Assembly (NCBI RefSeq): GCF_016809835.1
Contig: NZ_JAFBIL020000004.1
Location: forward strand, 372,001 to 436,000
Length of the DNA stretch: 64,000 nt
Origin: Massilia soli
GTDB taxonomy: Bacteria; Pseudomonadota; Gammaproteobacteria; Burkholderiales; Burkholderiaceae_D
Direction of reading: 5' to 3'
Below are positions 47,379 to 56,229 of the stretch, in pieces. Numbering within the stretch: the first letter of the stretch is position 1; each line of letters begins with the position of its first letter. The position numbers and the translations under genes are program-made. The notes beneath the pieces were generated by a model. The model did not search any database. It saw nothing but the letters and a program-made list of their open reading frames with translations, and was not told the DNA's origin.

Positions 47379-47966
47379 TTATTGTTTGACCTGGATGCTC
47401 ATCGAGCCGGCTTCTTCTTTTTTCTTCACGTCGGCGTCCGGCTTCTTCTTGGCCTTGCCGGCGATGCGCTCGATGTATTCGCGCTCGGTCGGCAGGTTGC
47501 CGCCGTCAAACTTCTCGATCTTGTTGTCCTTGAAGTAGATGGTCACGCGGCTGGTGGTCAGCTCGCCATCGCCACGGGCGAGGTAGAACGGGTAGTCCCA
47601 GCGGTCGGCGTGGAACATATCGGTCAGCAGCGGGGTGCCGAGGATGAACATGACCTGCTCGCGGGTCTGGCCAACCTTGAGCTGGGACAGCATTTCCTGC
47701 GATACGAAGTTACCTTGCTGGATGTCCGGGCGATACGGCGAGAACACCCACAGGAATTTCTGCAGACGGCTCGACTGGGTGGTCTGGGCGCCGGCGCTGG
47801 CCGCATCGGCGCTGCCGCTGGCCTTGGCCGCGTCAACCGGGGCGGCAGGGCCGGTCAGGTCGCGCCAGACTGCGCAACCGGACAGGGTCAGGCTGGCGCA
47901 CACGAGTGCCGCCACGAGCGGGGCGCGAACGGAAAAACGGTACGAAACAGCATTATTGACGCGCAT
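47379..47966 (-). CDS. bamE: outer membrane assembly lipoprotein BamE
   Basis: 195 residues, longer than E. coli BamE (113) because of an alanine-rich linker after the lipobox (L-S-G-C) and a charged, lysine-rich C-terminal tail. The SmpA/OmlA domain shows Q-G-N-F-V-S, the G-T-P-L-L-x-D-x-F-H core and W-D-Y-P-F-Y. It belongs to the BAM complex that inserts beta-barrels such as LptD and TolC. Divergent from fur with an 89-base shared region. Confidence 0.94.
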   Translation of the reverse strand: MRVNNAVSYRFSVRAPLVAALVCASLTLSGCAVWRDLTGPAAPVDAAKASGSADAASAGAQTTQSSRLQKFLWVFSPYRPDIQQGNFVSQEMLSQLKVGQTREQVMFILGTPLLTDMFHADRWDYPFYLARGDGELTTSRVTIYFKDNKIEKFDGGNLPTEREYIERIAGKAKKKPDADVKKKEEAGSMSIQVKQ

Positions 47967-48055
47967 AAGTGACCTCGATACGTGAAACAGGAGCTAGGCA
48001 CCCCCGTATAAAACGCTATATGATAAAGCACTAAGCCATTTAGCGAGTAACAAAC

Positions 48056-48484
48056 ATGAGTTCGAACCCAACCGACCTGAAGGCCAGCGGCCTGAAAGCC
48101 ACCCTGCCGCGCCTGAAAATCCTTGAAATCTTCCAGAACAGCGAGGTCAGGCACCTGACCGCCGAGGACGTCTACAAGATCCTGCTCTCGGAGAACATGG
48201 ATGTGGGCCTGGCGACGGTCTACCGGGTGCTGACGCAGTTCGAGCAGGCAGGCCTGCTCAACCGCAACCATTTTGAGACCGGCAAGGCCATTTTCGAGCT
48301 CAACGCCGGTTCGCACCACGATCACCTGGTCTGCCTCGATTGCGGCAGGGTGGAAGAATTTTTCGACGAAGAAATCGAATCGCGCCAGAACAACGTTGCC
48401 GCCGAACGCGGCTTCAAGATCGCCGAGCACGCGCTGGCCATCTACGGCAACTGCATCAAGCCAGCCTGCCCGCACCGCCACTAA
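48056..48484 (+). CDS. fur: ferric uptake regulator Fur
   Basis: 142 residues. The N-terminal winged helix contains [11 protein letters not shown] and [11 protein letters not shown]. The metal sites include H-H-D-H, then C-L-D-C (structural zinc) and a second C-x4-C near the C-terminus. Fur represses iron uptake genes when iron is sufficient. I did not find a convincing Fur box in the bamE-fur intergenic region, so autoregulation is not shown. Confidence 0.97.
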   Translation: MSSNPTDLKASGLKATLPRLKILEIFQNSEVRHLTAEDVYKILLSENMDVGLATVYRVLTQFEQAGLLNRNHFETGKAIFELNAGSHHDHLVCLDCGRVEEFFDEEIESRQNNVAAERGFKIAEHALAIYGNCIKPACPHRH

Positions 48485-48496
48485 CGCGGCGCGGCC

Positions 48497-49510
48497 TTAC
48501 TGATTGCTGAGCGCGTTTGACAGCAGCTTGGCGGTAATGTCGACAATCGGGATGACGCGCTCGTAAGCCATGCGCGTCGGCCCGATCACTCCCAGCGTAC
48601 CGACGATCTTTCCGTTCACTTCGTATGGCGCGGTGACCACGCTCATCTCGTCCATCGGCACCAGCTTCGACTCGCCGCCAATGAAGATCTGCACGCCGGT
48701 GGCCTTGCTCGACACGTCGAGCAGCTGCATCAGGCCGGTCTTCTGCTCGAACATGTCGAACATCTGGCGCAGCGAATTCATGTTCGACGACAGGTCCGAC
48801 ACGCCCAGCAGGTTGCGTTCGCCCGAAATGACCATGTCTTCCGATTCCGCCATCGCCTCGCTGCCCACCTCGACCGCCGCTTGCATCAGGCGGCCCATGT
48901 CGTCGCGCAGCTGGTTCAGCTCGCCCGTCAGGCGCGAGCGCACCTGGTCGAACGACAGGCCGGCGAAATTCTGGTTGATGTAATTGGCCGACTGCACCAG
49001 TTGCGACGGCGAGTAGTCGACATCGGTCAGCAGCATGCGGTTCTGGACGTCGCCGCGCGGATCGACGATGACCAGCAGGATGCGCTTTTCGGACAGGCGC
49101 AAGAATTCGATCTGCTGGAATACCGATTCGCGCCGCGGGCTCATCACCACGCCGGCGAAGGTCGACAGCGACGACAGCATCTGCGCGGCGTTGGCGATGA
49201 TTTTCTGCGGCTGCTGGGCCGGGAAATGCATGCGCGATTCGACGGAATGCTCGTCGAGATGCTGCACGGTCAGCAAGGTATCGACAAAAATACGGTAGCC
49301 GCGCGGGGTCGGAATCCGGCCTGCCGAGGTATGCGGGCTCGACACATAGCCCATCTCTTCGAGGTCCGACATGATGTTGCGGATCGTCGCGGGCGACAGG
49401 TCGAGGCCGGATATTTTCGACAGCGCGCGCGAGCCGACCGGCTGGCCGTCGGCGATATAACGCTCGACCAGGGCTTTCAGCAGGGTTTGGGCACGATTAT
49501 CGAGTTGCAT
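48497..49510 (-). CDS. hrcA: heat-inducible transcription repressor HrcA
   Basis: 337 residues from ATG 49510 ([11 protein letters not shown]). The N-terminal winged helix with G-S-R-A-L-S-K and [17 protein letters not shown] is diagnostic, and the GAF-like core ends normally. HrcA represses groESL and dnaK operons by binding CIRCE elements with GroEL help. No CIRCE palindrome is seen in this window; its targets lie elsewhere. Convergent with fur, 12 bases apart. Confidence 0.96.
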   Translation of the reverse strand: MQLDNRAQTLLKALVERYIADGQPVGSRALSKISGLDLSPATIRNIMSDLEEMGYVSSPHTSAGRIPTPRGYRIFVDTLLTVQHLDEHSVESRMHFPAQQPQKIIANAAQMLSSLSTFAGVVMSPRRESVFQQIEFLRLSEKRILLVIVDPRGDVQNRMLLTDVDYSPSQLVQSANYINQNFAGLSFDQVRSRLTGELNQLRDDMGRLMQAAVEVGSEAMAESEDMVISGERNLLGVSDLSSNMNSLRQMFDMFEQKTGLMQLLDVSSKATGVQIFIGGESKLVPMDEMSVVTAPYEVNGKIVGTLGVIGPTRMAYERVIPIVDITAKLLSNALSNQ

Positions 49511-49601
49511 GGGGGTTCTTGCAAAAGCGCTGACTATGGACACGCCTATTATGCACTTTCGTCAGGCGCCGGTGTGCGCTAATCCATCGGGCGCGGCGGC
49601 T

Positions 49602-50324
49602 TCAAGTATCGCCATGCTCGCGCCTGAGCCAGTCGATCAGCTGGTCGAAGCTGGAACAGATCGCATCGGGCACCACGCCGTGCTCCAGGTGCGACGCGCT
49701 GCCGCTGCGGTTCATCCAGACTGCGCGCAAGCCGGCCTGCTGCGCGCCCCGGACGTCGAGCAGCACATCGTCGCCGACATACACGGCATCCTGCGGCGCC
49801 ACGCCCAGCAGCCGGCAGGCCTCGTGGAAAATCGCCGCGTCCGGTTTCGCGTAGCCAAGCTCGTGCGCGGCCACCGAGACCTTGAAGTGATGCGACAGCC
49901 CGATCGCCGCCAGGTCGGCATTGCCGTTCGAAATAGACCCGATGGCGACGCGCGCCTTCAGGCGCAGCAGGCCGGGCACCACATCGTCGTAAGGCACCAC
50001 CGCATTGCGCGCGGCGAAAAACTTGACCATCGCCAGCTCGACCTTGTCGAGATCCTCGCCGGTTTCCTCGAAGGCCGACTTCAGGCCGGCACGGCGCAGC
50101 TCGCCGAGGTTCAGGCTGAACTCGGGCTGCTTTGCCAGCAGCGCCAGCCTTGCCTGGCGCAGGTTCTCGATCGAAAAACGCTCGGCCACGCGCGGCGCGT
50201 GCTCTTGCAGCCAGGCATGCAGGGTTTGCTCGGCCTGCACGATGACAGGGGATATCGGCCACAGCGTATCGTCGAGGTCGAACAGGATGGCCTTCGGCCA
50301 GGCGCGGCGGATCAGGGGATTCAT
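49602..50324 (-). CDS. HAD-IA family hydrolase
   Basis: 240 residues. HAD motif I is F-D-L-D-D-T-L-W, motif II is S-I-S-N-G-N, motif III includes the Lys of Y-A-K-P-D, and motif IV is V-G-D-D-V. The cap domain is of the small helical type. Likely a phosphatase on nucleotides or small phosphosugars (YjjG/haloacid dehalogenase-like). No linked pathway genes point to the substrate. Confidence 0.92.
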   Translation of the reverse strand: MNPLIRRAWPKAILFDLDDTLWPISPVIVQAEQTLHAWLQEHAPRVAERFSIENLRQARLALLAKQPEFSLNLGELRRAGLKSAFEETGEDLDKVELAMVKFFAARNAVVPYDDVVPGLLRLKARVAIGSISNGNADLAAIGLSHHFKVSVAAHELGYAKPDAAIFHEACRLLGVAPQDAVYVGDDVLLDVRGAQQAGLRAVWMNRSGSASHLEHGVVPDAICSSFDQLIDWLRREHGDT

Positions 50325-50508
50325 ACAGCAAGCATAGCCACGCCAGCCTTAAAAATCAAACGCCGCGCCACCACTGCTAGTTACACCCGGATACAAAGGG
50401 GAATCAGCCTTCTGGATGGCAAATGCACTAAAATGACGAGCAAACAATATCACCACCCCATGGCGCCGGCTTGATGCCCGCCCGTATCTGACCGTTTTTG
50501 GAGAATTT

Positions 50509-51120
50509 ATGAAAAGTTTGTACCTGCGTTCCAGCATCGCGCTGGCGTGCATGCTGGGCCTGGCGTCTTGCGGCGGCGGTGACGACAACCTCGTGCTCGG
50601 CGGTAATGTATACGGCCTGCTCAAGGATGGCCTGGTGATTCAGAACAACGGCGGTCCGGACCTGGCGATCACGGCTGGCGCATCAAACTTCGTTTTCCAG
50701 CAACTGATCAGCAGCGACAGCGACTTCAACGTGACGATCAAGACCTTACCGGCCAGCACCACCTGCGACGTGGTCAATGGCAAGGGCAAGTCCGGCGCCT
50801 ACAGCGTGTACTCGGTCGAGATCCGCTGCATCACCGCGAGCTATGACCTGGGCGGCACCATCAGCGGCCTCAACTCGGAAGGCCTGGTATTGATCAACGG
50901 CAGCGCGCAGCAGATCATCCCGGCCGGCGCGACCAGCTTCAAGATGACCAAATACAACAACGCCGTGCCACCGGTCGCAGTGAGCGGCCAGGTTCCCGAC
51001 GGCCAGCCATACGGCATCACCATCCTCAAGCAGCCAGCCAGCGGCACCTGCAGCGTCGCCAACGGCACCGGGCGGATGGGCAGCGGCCCCGTGACCAGCG
51101 TCGTGGTCACCTGCGGCTAA
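50509..51120 (+). CDS. lipoprotein made of two repeated beta modules
   Basis: 203 residues. The signal peptide ends in a lipobox, L-A-S-C, followed by G-G-G-D-D. The mature part consists of two copies of a roughly 85-residue module with the pattern G-L-x-x-x-G-L-V-I/L-x-N-x-x, then T-S-F-x-F and the cysteine-bearing ends T-C-D-V-V-N-G and C. These are like tandem repeats found in large secreted proteins of proteobacteria. Each module has a paired Cys that could form a disulfide. The function is unknown; surface binding is a guess. Paralogue of the next gene. Confidence 0.85.
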   Translation: MKSLYLRSSIALACMLGLASCGGGDDNLVLGGNVYGLLKDGLVIQNNGGPDLAITAGASNFVFQQLISSDSDFNVTIKTLPASTTCDVVNGKGKSGAYSVYSVEIRCITASYDLGGTISGLNSEGLVLINGSAQQIIPAGATSFKMTKYNNAVPPVAVSGQVPDGQPYGITILKQPASGTCSVANGTGRMGSGPVTSVVVTCG

Positions 51121-51158
51121 GCGCGGGTACCGGCAAACATACCTTACTGGAGAATTCA

Positions 51159-51755
51159 ATGAAGTCATCTTTCCTGCGCCCAGCGCTGGCACTCGCGCTG
51201 GCGGCCGGACTGGCAGCATGCGGCGGCACCGCCACCTTTGGCATTAATGGCACTGTTGCCGGCCAGGCCTATCCTGGCCTCGTGCTGACCAACAATGGGG
51301 TCGACCTGCCGATCGCGGTCGGCACGACCAGTTTCAGCTTCCCTGGCTCGCTTGAGTATGGCGACGCCTACAAGGTGCTGGTCAAGACCAATCCGCCTCA
51401 CCAGACCTGCGAAGCCGATCCTCGCTACAACGAAGGCACGGCCGGCCGCACCGCGGCGATCAATGTGCCAGTGCAGTGCATCGTCAATGCATTTAGCGTT
51501 GGCGGCAAAATTACGGGGCTGGCCGCCGAAGGCCTGGTACTGACCAATGGCACCACCGGCGGCACCATCAACGTGGTCAAGGACGCGACCGTATTCGTGT
51601 TCGCCAACCGTGTTGCCTTCGATCAGAGCTATGGCGTGACGATCCTGGCGCAACCAACCGGCCAGACCTGCAGCGTGACCAACGGCGTGGGCCTGATGGG
51701 CGACGCCCCGGTCGAAAACATCCTGGTCAACTGCACCGCGTCGATCGGCGGATGA
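51159..51755 (+). CDS. paralogous two-module lipoprotein
   Basis: 198 residues, about 39 bases after the first lipoprotein and built the same way: lipobox L-A-A-C, then two modules with G-L-V-L-T-N-x-G/T and Cys-containing ends (T-C-E-A-D... and T-C-S-V-T-N-G). Sequence similarity to the first is modest but the layout is the same, so tandem duplication followed by divergence is likely. A strong terminator follows at 51868. Function unknown. Confidence 0.85.
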   Translation: MKSSFLRPALALALAAGLAACGGTATFGINGTVAGQAYPGLVLTNNGVDLPIAVGTTSFSFPGSLEYGDAYKVLVKTNPPHQTCEADPRYNEGTAGRTAAINVPVQCIVNAFSVGGKITGLAAEGLVLTNGTTGGTINVVKDATVFVFANRVAFDQSYGVTILAQPTGQTCSVTNGVGLMGDAPVENILVNCTASIGG

Positions 51756-51867
51756 GATATGTAATTTGCGCATATCGGATATTGGAAAGATAAATTAGCC
51801 ATATATTCCGTGCTGCAGCATAATTGCACCTGTCTCCTCCAACTCTCCTCAGAAAAGAATTGGATTT

Positions 51868-51897
51868 AAGCCCGCCTTCAACAGCGGGCTTTTTTTT
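51868..51897 (+). terminator. rho-independent terminator after the lipoprotein pair
   Basis: AGCCCGC (51869-51875) pairs with GCGGGCT (51884-51890) around an 8-base loop and is followed by an uninterrupted run of eight T. Confidence 0.93.
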
Positions 51898-51938
51898 GTC
51901 CGAAATTTCGTTACCCGCCGTTTGGGGGGGGGCAACGC

Positions 51939-51978
51939 GTGTCACACGGCGGTCATTCCAGCGTCACGGCGTGGTCAT
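51939..51978 (+). promoter_or_regulatory. tandem PHO box upstream of phoX
   Basis: Four seven-base repeats of the CTGTCAT type lie at exact 11-base steps: GTGTCAC (51939), CGGTCAT (51950), GCGTCAC (51961), TGGTCAT (51972). Two such repeats make one PhoB site, so this is two sites in a row. A -10-like TAGAAT follows at 51989-51994, 10 bases after the last repeat, the spacing of activated PHO promoters. Confidence 0.8.
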
Positions 51979-52032
51979 TTGCGGTCGATAGAATCGTTTG
52001 GCTTGATTAACCTACAACGCCAAGGACCCAGC

Positions 52033-54291
52033 ATGAACAAGCCGAATGATCTGTTTTGCCACGTCGATGCCGACGATGTTGACTGCAACGATTCGCCAAA
52101 CGAACATTTCAACACGATCCTCAATGCACGGCTGAGCCGCCGGAGCCTGCTGCGTGGCAGCTTCGCGTCGGCCGCAACAGCGGTCCTGGGCGCTACGGGC
52201 TTGTCCGCATGCGGTAGCGACAACGGTCCAGTTGAACCTGTCGCCCCGGTCACCCCAGTCACCCCGGCGCCGCCGCCGGAAAAGCTGCTGTCGTTTAGCG
52301 CCGTCTCGAAGAGCCTGGCCGACGTCGTCGTGGTGCCGGCCGGTTACACAGCCTCCGTGCTGTACGCCCTCGGCGATCCGCTCTCGGCCGCCACCCCGGC
52401 CTTCAAGAACGACGGCACCGACAACGACTTCGAGCAGCGCGCCGGCGACCACCACGACGGCATGGAGTTCTTCGGCCTGTCGGCGACCGGCACGGTGGCG
52501 GCAGGCAGTTCGGACCGCGGCCTGCTGGCGATCAACCATGAAGCCACCACCGACCAGCAGCTGTCGTCGTTCTTCCTTCACGCCAATGGCGGCACCACCA
52601 CCCTGCCGCGCCCGGCCGCCGAAGTCGACAAGGAAGTGGCGCTGCACGGCGTGGCCGTGGTCGAGGTCAAAAAGACCGGCAGCGCCTGGCAATACGTGAA
52701 GGAGTCGTCGTTCAACCGCCGCCTGACCGCACTGTCGGACATTGAGTTGTCGGGCCCTGCGCGCGGCAACGCGCTGATGGTGACGAAATTCTCGCCAACC
52801 GGCGTGCGCACCCGCGGCACCCTGAACAACTGCGGCACCGGCAAAACCCCATGGGGCACCTTCCTGACCGGCGAAGAGAACTGGTCCGGCTACTTCGCGC
52901 GCGGCGCCGCCGACGATGCGGCGCGCGGCAACGACAAGAGCGTCGCCTCGCTCAAGCGCTACGGCCGCAGCCAGGGCGCCGCCTCGCGCCACGGCTGGGA
53001 AACCGGCGGCAGCGACGACAAGTACGCACGCTGGAACAACAGCAAACTCGGCACCTCGGCCAACGGCAGCGACGACTATCGCAACGAGATGAACGGCATG
53101 GGCTACATCGTCGAAATCGACCCGTACGACAAGGCACGGGCGGCCCGCAAGCGCACCGGCCTTGGCCGCTTCGCCCACGAAAGCGCGGCGTTCTCGGTGC
53201 CGGCGGCCGGACAGCCGCTGGCGGTCTACATGGGTGACGACTCGCGTAACGAATACATTTACAAGTGGGTGTCGAGCGCCGCATGGTCGGCGGCCGACGC
53301 CACCCCGGCCGACCGCATGGCCACCGGCGACAAGTACCTCGACAACGGCAAGCTGTATGTCGCCAAGCTCAATGCCGACGGCAGCGGCCAGTGGATCGAA
53401 CTGTCGCTCGCCAACGCCGCCATCGCCGCCCTGGCGACGTACAAGTTCGCCGACCAGGCCGACATCGTGGTCAACGCGCGCCTGGCGGCAGACGCTGTCG
53501 GCGCGACCAAGATGGACCGTCCGGAATGGTGCTCGGTCAACCCGAAGAACGGCGAGATCTACTACACCCTGACGAACAATTCGAACCGCAACGTCAACCC
53601 GAGCGGCTCGTCGCAGCTGACGCCGGACAGCGCCAACCCGCGCGCCTACACCGACATGAAAGGCACCTCGGCGCAGAACGGCAACCCGAACGGCCATATC
53701 GTGCGCTTCAAGGAAGGCGCCGGCGCATCAACGGCAACGGCGTTCACGTGGGATGTGTACCTGTTCGGCGCGGAAGCAACGGCCGATTCGGGCAAGGTCA
53801 ACCTGTCGAACCTGACGGCCGAGCAGGACTTCTCCAGCCCGGACGGCCTGGCGTTCAGCCCGTACACCGGCATCTGCTGGATCCAGACCGACGACGGCGC
53901 CTACACCGATGTCACCAATTGCATGATGCTGGCGGCGATGCCTGGACAGGTCGGCGACGGCGGCAAGGTCACGCTGAGCTATCCACAAGCCTCGGGCGCC
54001 ACCTTGGCGGTCGATACGTTCATCGGCAAGAAGGCGGCGCCGGACACGCTCAAGCGCTTCCTGGTCGGTCCTGTGGGATCGGAGATTACCGGCATCGCCG
54101 AAACGCCGGACGGGAAGACGATGTTCGTCAACATCCAGCATCCGGGCGAGAACACCTCGCAAGCGAACCTGGGCGATCCGAGCAAGTACACCAGCCAGTG
54201 GCCGAGCAATGCGGGTTATGGCGCCGGCAAGCGTCCGCGCTCGGCGACGATCGTGATCACCAAGAACGACGGCGGCAGGATCGGCAGCTAA
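52033..54291 (+). CDS. phoX: PhoX family alkaline phosphatase, Tat-exported
   Basis: 752 residues from ATG 52033 (CAAGGA precedes it). The N-terminus has a twin-arginine signal, S-R-R-S-L-L-R-G at 35-42, followed by a hydrophobic stretch and L-S-A-C that could also be a lipobox. The body is a DUF839/PhoX beta-propeller with A-I-N-H-E-A, G-T-F-L-T-G-E-E-N-W, D-P-Y-D-K and P-E-W-C-S-V-N-P. Characterised PhoX enzymes are calcium- and iron-dependent phosphomonoesterases made on phosphate starvation. The upstream tandem PHO box supports this control. Confidence 0.93.
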   Translation: MNKPNDLFCHVDADDVDCNDSPNEHFNTILNARLSRRSLLRGSFASAATAVLGATGLSACGSDNGPVEPVAPVTPVTPAPPPEKLLSFSAVSKSLADVVVVPAGYTASVLYALGDPLSAATPAFKNDGTDNDFEQRAGDHHDGMEFFGLSATGTVAAGSSDRGLLAINHEATTDQQLSSFFLHANGGTTTLPRPAAEVDKEVALHGVAVVEVKKTGSAWQYVKESSFNRRLTALSDIELSGPARGNALMVTKFSPTGVRTRGTLNNCGTGKTPWGTFLTGEENWSGYFARGAADDAARGNDKSVASLKRYGRSQGAASRHGWETGGSDDKYARWNNSKLGTSANGSDDYRNEMNGMGYIVEIDPYDKARAARKRTGLGRFAHESAAFSVPAAGQPLAVYMGDDSRNEYIYKWVSSAAWSAADATPADRMATGDKYLDNGKLYVAKLNADGSGQWIELSLANAAIAALATYKFADQADIVVNARLAADAVGATKMDRPEWCSVNPKNGEIYYTLTNNSNRNVNPSGSSQLTPDSANPRAYTDMKGTSAQNGNPNGHIVRFKEGAGASTATAFTWDVYLFGAEATADSGKVNLSNLTAEQDFSSPDGLAFSPYTGICWIQTDDGAYTDVTNCMMLAAMPGQVGDGGKVTLSYPQASGATLAVDTFIGKKAAPDTLKRFLVGPVGSEITGIAETPDGKTMFVNIQHPGENTSQANLGDPSKYTSQWPSNAGYGAGKRPRSATIVITKNDGGRIGS

Positions 54292-54292
54292 A

Positions 54293-54375
54293 CCGTCGTT
54301 CCCGCGCATGCGGGAATCCATGCTGCGCGTCCGAATTTGGCGAGCCATGGATTCCCGCTGGCGCGGGAACGACGG
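54293..54375. repeat. family A REP-like inverted pair, well preserved
   Basis: The outer 15 bases are perfectly inverted (CCGTCGTTCCCGCGC against GCGCGGGAACGACGG) and the inner parts GGGAATCCATG / CATGGATTCCC also match. It lies between the convergent phoX and rsmA genes and may act as a terminator for both. Confidence 0.93.
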
Positions 54376-54391
54376 TGGATGACAGGTTGTG

Positions 54392-55171
54392 TTATTCCGG
54401 CTTTTTCAGCGAATTCGCCAGCGCGACATACTGCTCCAGGCTGACCGTCTCCGGCCTGGTCGACGGATCGATCCCCGCCTCCACCAGCTGCGCTTCGGTG
54501 AACATCCCGGCAACGCAGTTGCGGATCACCTTGCGGCGCTGCGAGAACGCCTTGGTCACCACCGCTTCGAGCGTCTTGCCGTCGCATTCCAGTTTGCGCC
54601 TGGTCGGGATCATGCGCACGATCGCCGACTCCACCTTTGGCGGCGGGTCGAACGCGGTCGGCGGCACGATGAACAGCAGCGACATATCGTAGCGCCACTG
54701 CAGCATCACCGACAGGCGCCCATACACCTTGCTGCCCGGTTCCGCGACCATGCGCTCGACGACTTCCTTCTGCAGCATGAAGTGCTGGTCTTCGATCAGG
54801 TGCGCGAAGTCGGCCAGGTGGAACAGCAGCGGGCTCGAAATGTTGTATGGCAGGTTGCCCACCACGCGCAGCTTCTGGCCTTCCGGTACCGGGATCTGGC
54901 CGAAATCGAACTTGAGCGCGTCGCCCGAATGAATCGTCAGCTTCTCGCGCGGGAATGCCTTCTCGAGGCGCACCACCAGGTCGCGGTCCAGTTCAACCAC
55001 GTGCATGTGGTCCATGCGCTTGAGGATCAGCGCCGTCATCGCAGCCAGTCCCGGCCCGATTTCAACCATCGCCTGCCCGCTGACCGGGTCAATCGCTTCA
55101 ATGATGGCGTCGAGGACGAATTTGTCGGTCAAAAAATTCTGGCCGAAGCGCTTGCGTGCGATGTGTTTCAT
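54392..55171 (-). CDS. rsmA: 16S rRNA (adenine-1518/1519-N6)-dimethyltransferase
   Basis: 259 residues. Starts M-K-H-I-A-R-K-R-F-G-Q-N-F-L, with the SAM motif E-I-G-P-G and the catalytic motif N-L-P-Y-N-I-S. It dimethylates two adenines in 16S helix 45 late in 30S assembly; loss gives kasugamycin resistance. Last gene of lptD-surA-pdxA-rsmA, 15 bases after the pdxA stop. Confidence 0.97.
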   Translation of the reverse strand: MKHIARKRFGQNFLTDKFVLDAIIEAIDPVSGQAMVEIGPGLAAMTALILKRMDHMHVVELDRDLVVRLEKAFPREKLTIHSGDALKFDFGQIPVPEGQKLRVVGNLPYNISSPLLFHLADFAHLIEDQHFMLQKEVVERMVAEPGSKVYGRLSVMLQWRYDMSLLFIVPPTAFDPPPKVESAIVRMIPTRRKLECDGKTLEAVVTKAFSQRRKVIRNCVAGMFTEAQLVEAGIDPSTRPETVSLEQYVALANSLKKPE

Positions 55172-55186
55172 GGATTTCTTTTCGTG

Positions 55187-56227
55187 TTAGTGATTGCCTG
55201 CGCGGCGTGCGCGGGCCATGTGCAGCGCGCTGCGGATCGCTTCGATCATGCTGCCGCAGTCGGCCAGGCCCAAGCCTTGCGCCGCGATGTCGAGCGCGGT
55301 GCCGTGATCGACCGAGGTGCGCACCAGCGGCAGCCCGAGCGTGATGTTGACGCCGCGCCCGAAGGTGGCGTACTTCAGCACCGGGAGCCCCTGGTCGTGG
55401 TACATCGCCAGCACGCAGTCGGCGTCCTTCAGGTAGCGCGGCTGGAATAGCGTATCGGCAGGATACGGGCCGCTGCAGTCGATGCCGCGAGCGCGCGCCG
55501 CGTCGATGGCCGGCGCAATGGTGTCGATTTCTTCGCGCCCCAGGTAGCCGCCCTCGCCCGCGTGCGGGTTCAGCCCTGCCGCCAGTATGCGCGGCGACTT
55601 GATGCCGAACTTGGTTTTCAGGTCGCTGTCGATGATATCGAGCACCTGCGCCAGGCCGTCCTGGGTAATCGCCGCCGATACGTCCTTGAGCGGCAAATGG
55701 GTGGTGGCCAGCGCCACCCGCAGCGGCGGCTGGCCTTCGCCCGGCACGCCGGCCAGCATCATCACGACCTTTGGGGTCGCTGTCTTTTCGGCGAGGTATT
55801 CGGTGTGGCCGGAGAACGCGACGCCGGCGTCGTTGATGGTCGACTTTTGCAGCGGCGCTGTGACGATGCCGTCGAACCAGCCTGCCAGCACGCCTTCGAC
55901 CGCGAGGTCGAGCGTGGCCAGCACGGCGCGGCCGTTGGCGGCGTCCAGCGTTCCCGGCACCACATGCGCGTCGAGCGGCACATCGATGACGGCGATGCGC
56001 CCGGCGCCAAACTGCGGCAGGCCGCTGTTGCGCAGCGCCTGCACCGACAGTGCCGCCAGCTTGATGGAAGGGTCGATGTAGCTGGCGGTCATCGCCAGGA
56101 AGGCGGCGTCGCCGATCAGGACGCAATTGGCGTCGTGCCGCATGTCCCATGCGGCACGGATCGAGATTTCAGGGCCGATGCCCGCAGGCTCGCCTGTGGT
56201 GACGGCGAGCGCCGGCCTAAGAATCAT
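55187..56227 (-). CDS. pdxA: 4-hydroxythreonine-4-phosphate dehydrogenase
   Basis: 346 residues from ATG 56227, which lies two bases after the surA stop. Signatures are T[10 protein letters not shown] at the N-terminus, G-H-T-E-Y-L-A in the middle and M-Y-H-D-Q-G, whose His is a metal ligand. The enzyme oxidises 4-phosphohydroxy-L-threonine in the DXP-dependent pyridoxal phosphate pathway. Confidence 0.96.
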   Translation of the reverse strand: MILRPALAVTTGEPAGIGPEISIRAAWDMRHDANCVLIGDAAFLAMTASYIDPSIKLAALSVQALRNSGLPQFGAGRIAVIDVPLDAHVVPGTLDAANGRAVLATLDLAVEGVLAGWFDGIVTAPLQKSTINDAGVAFSGHTEYLAEKTATPKVVMMLAGVPGEGQPPLRVALATTHLPLKDVSAAITQDGLAQVLDIIDSDLKTKFGIKSPRILAAGLNPHAGEGGYLGREEIDTIAPAIDAARARGIDCSGPYPADTLFQPRYLKDADCVLAMYHDQGLPVLKYATFGRGVNITLGLPLVRTSVDHGTALDIAAQGLGLADCGSMIEAIRSALHMARARRAGNH

Positions 56228-56229
56228 GC

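Noticed and set aside
45447-47972. An 841-codon plus-strand open frame covering exbD, exbB, dapB and bamE
   Set aside because: It spans four clear genes on the other strand; no domain could be seen in it.
47967-48055. Fur box in the bamE-fur divergent region
   Set aside because: No GATAAT-type triple repeat could be seen.
51982-51988. A fifth PHO-box-like unit CGGTCGA
   Set aside because: It is 10 and not 11 bases from the fourth repeat and overlaps the likely -10 region.
52012-53697. A 561-codon open frame on the minus strand opposite phoX
   Set aside because: High-GC shadow of the phoX frame; no start signal and no recognisable motif.
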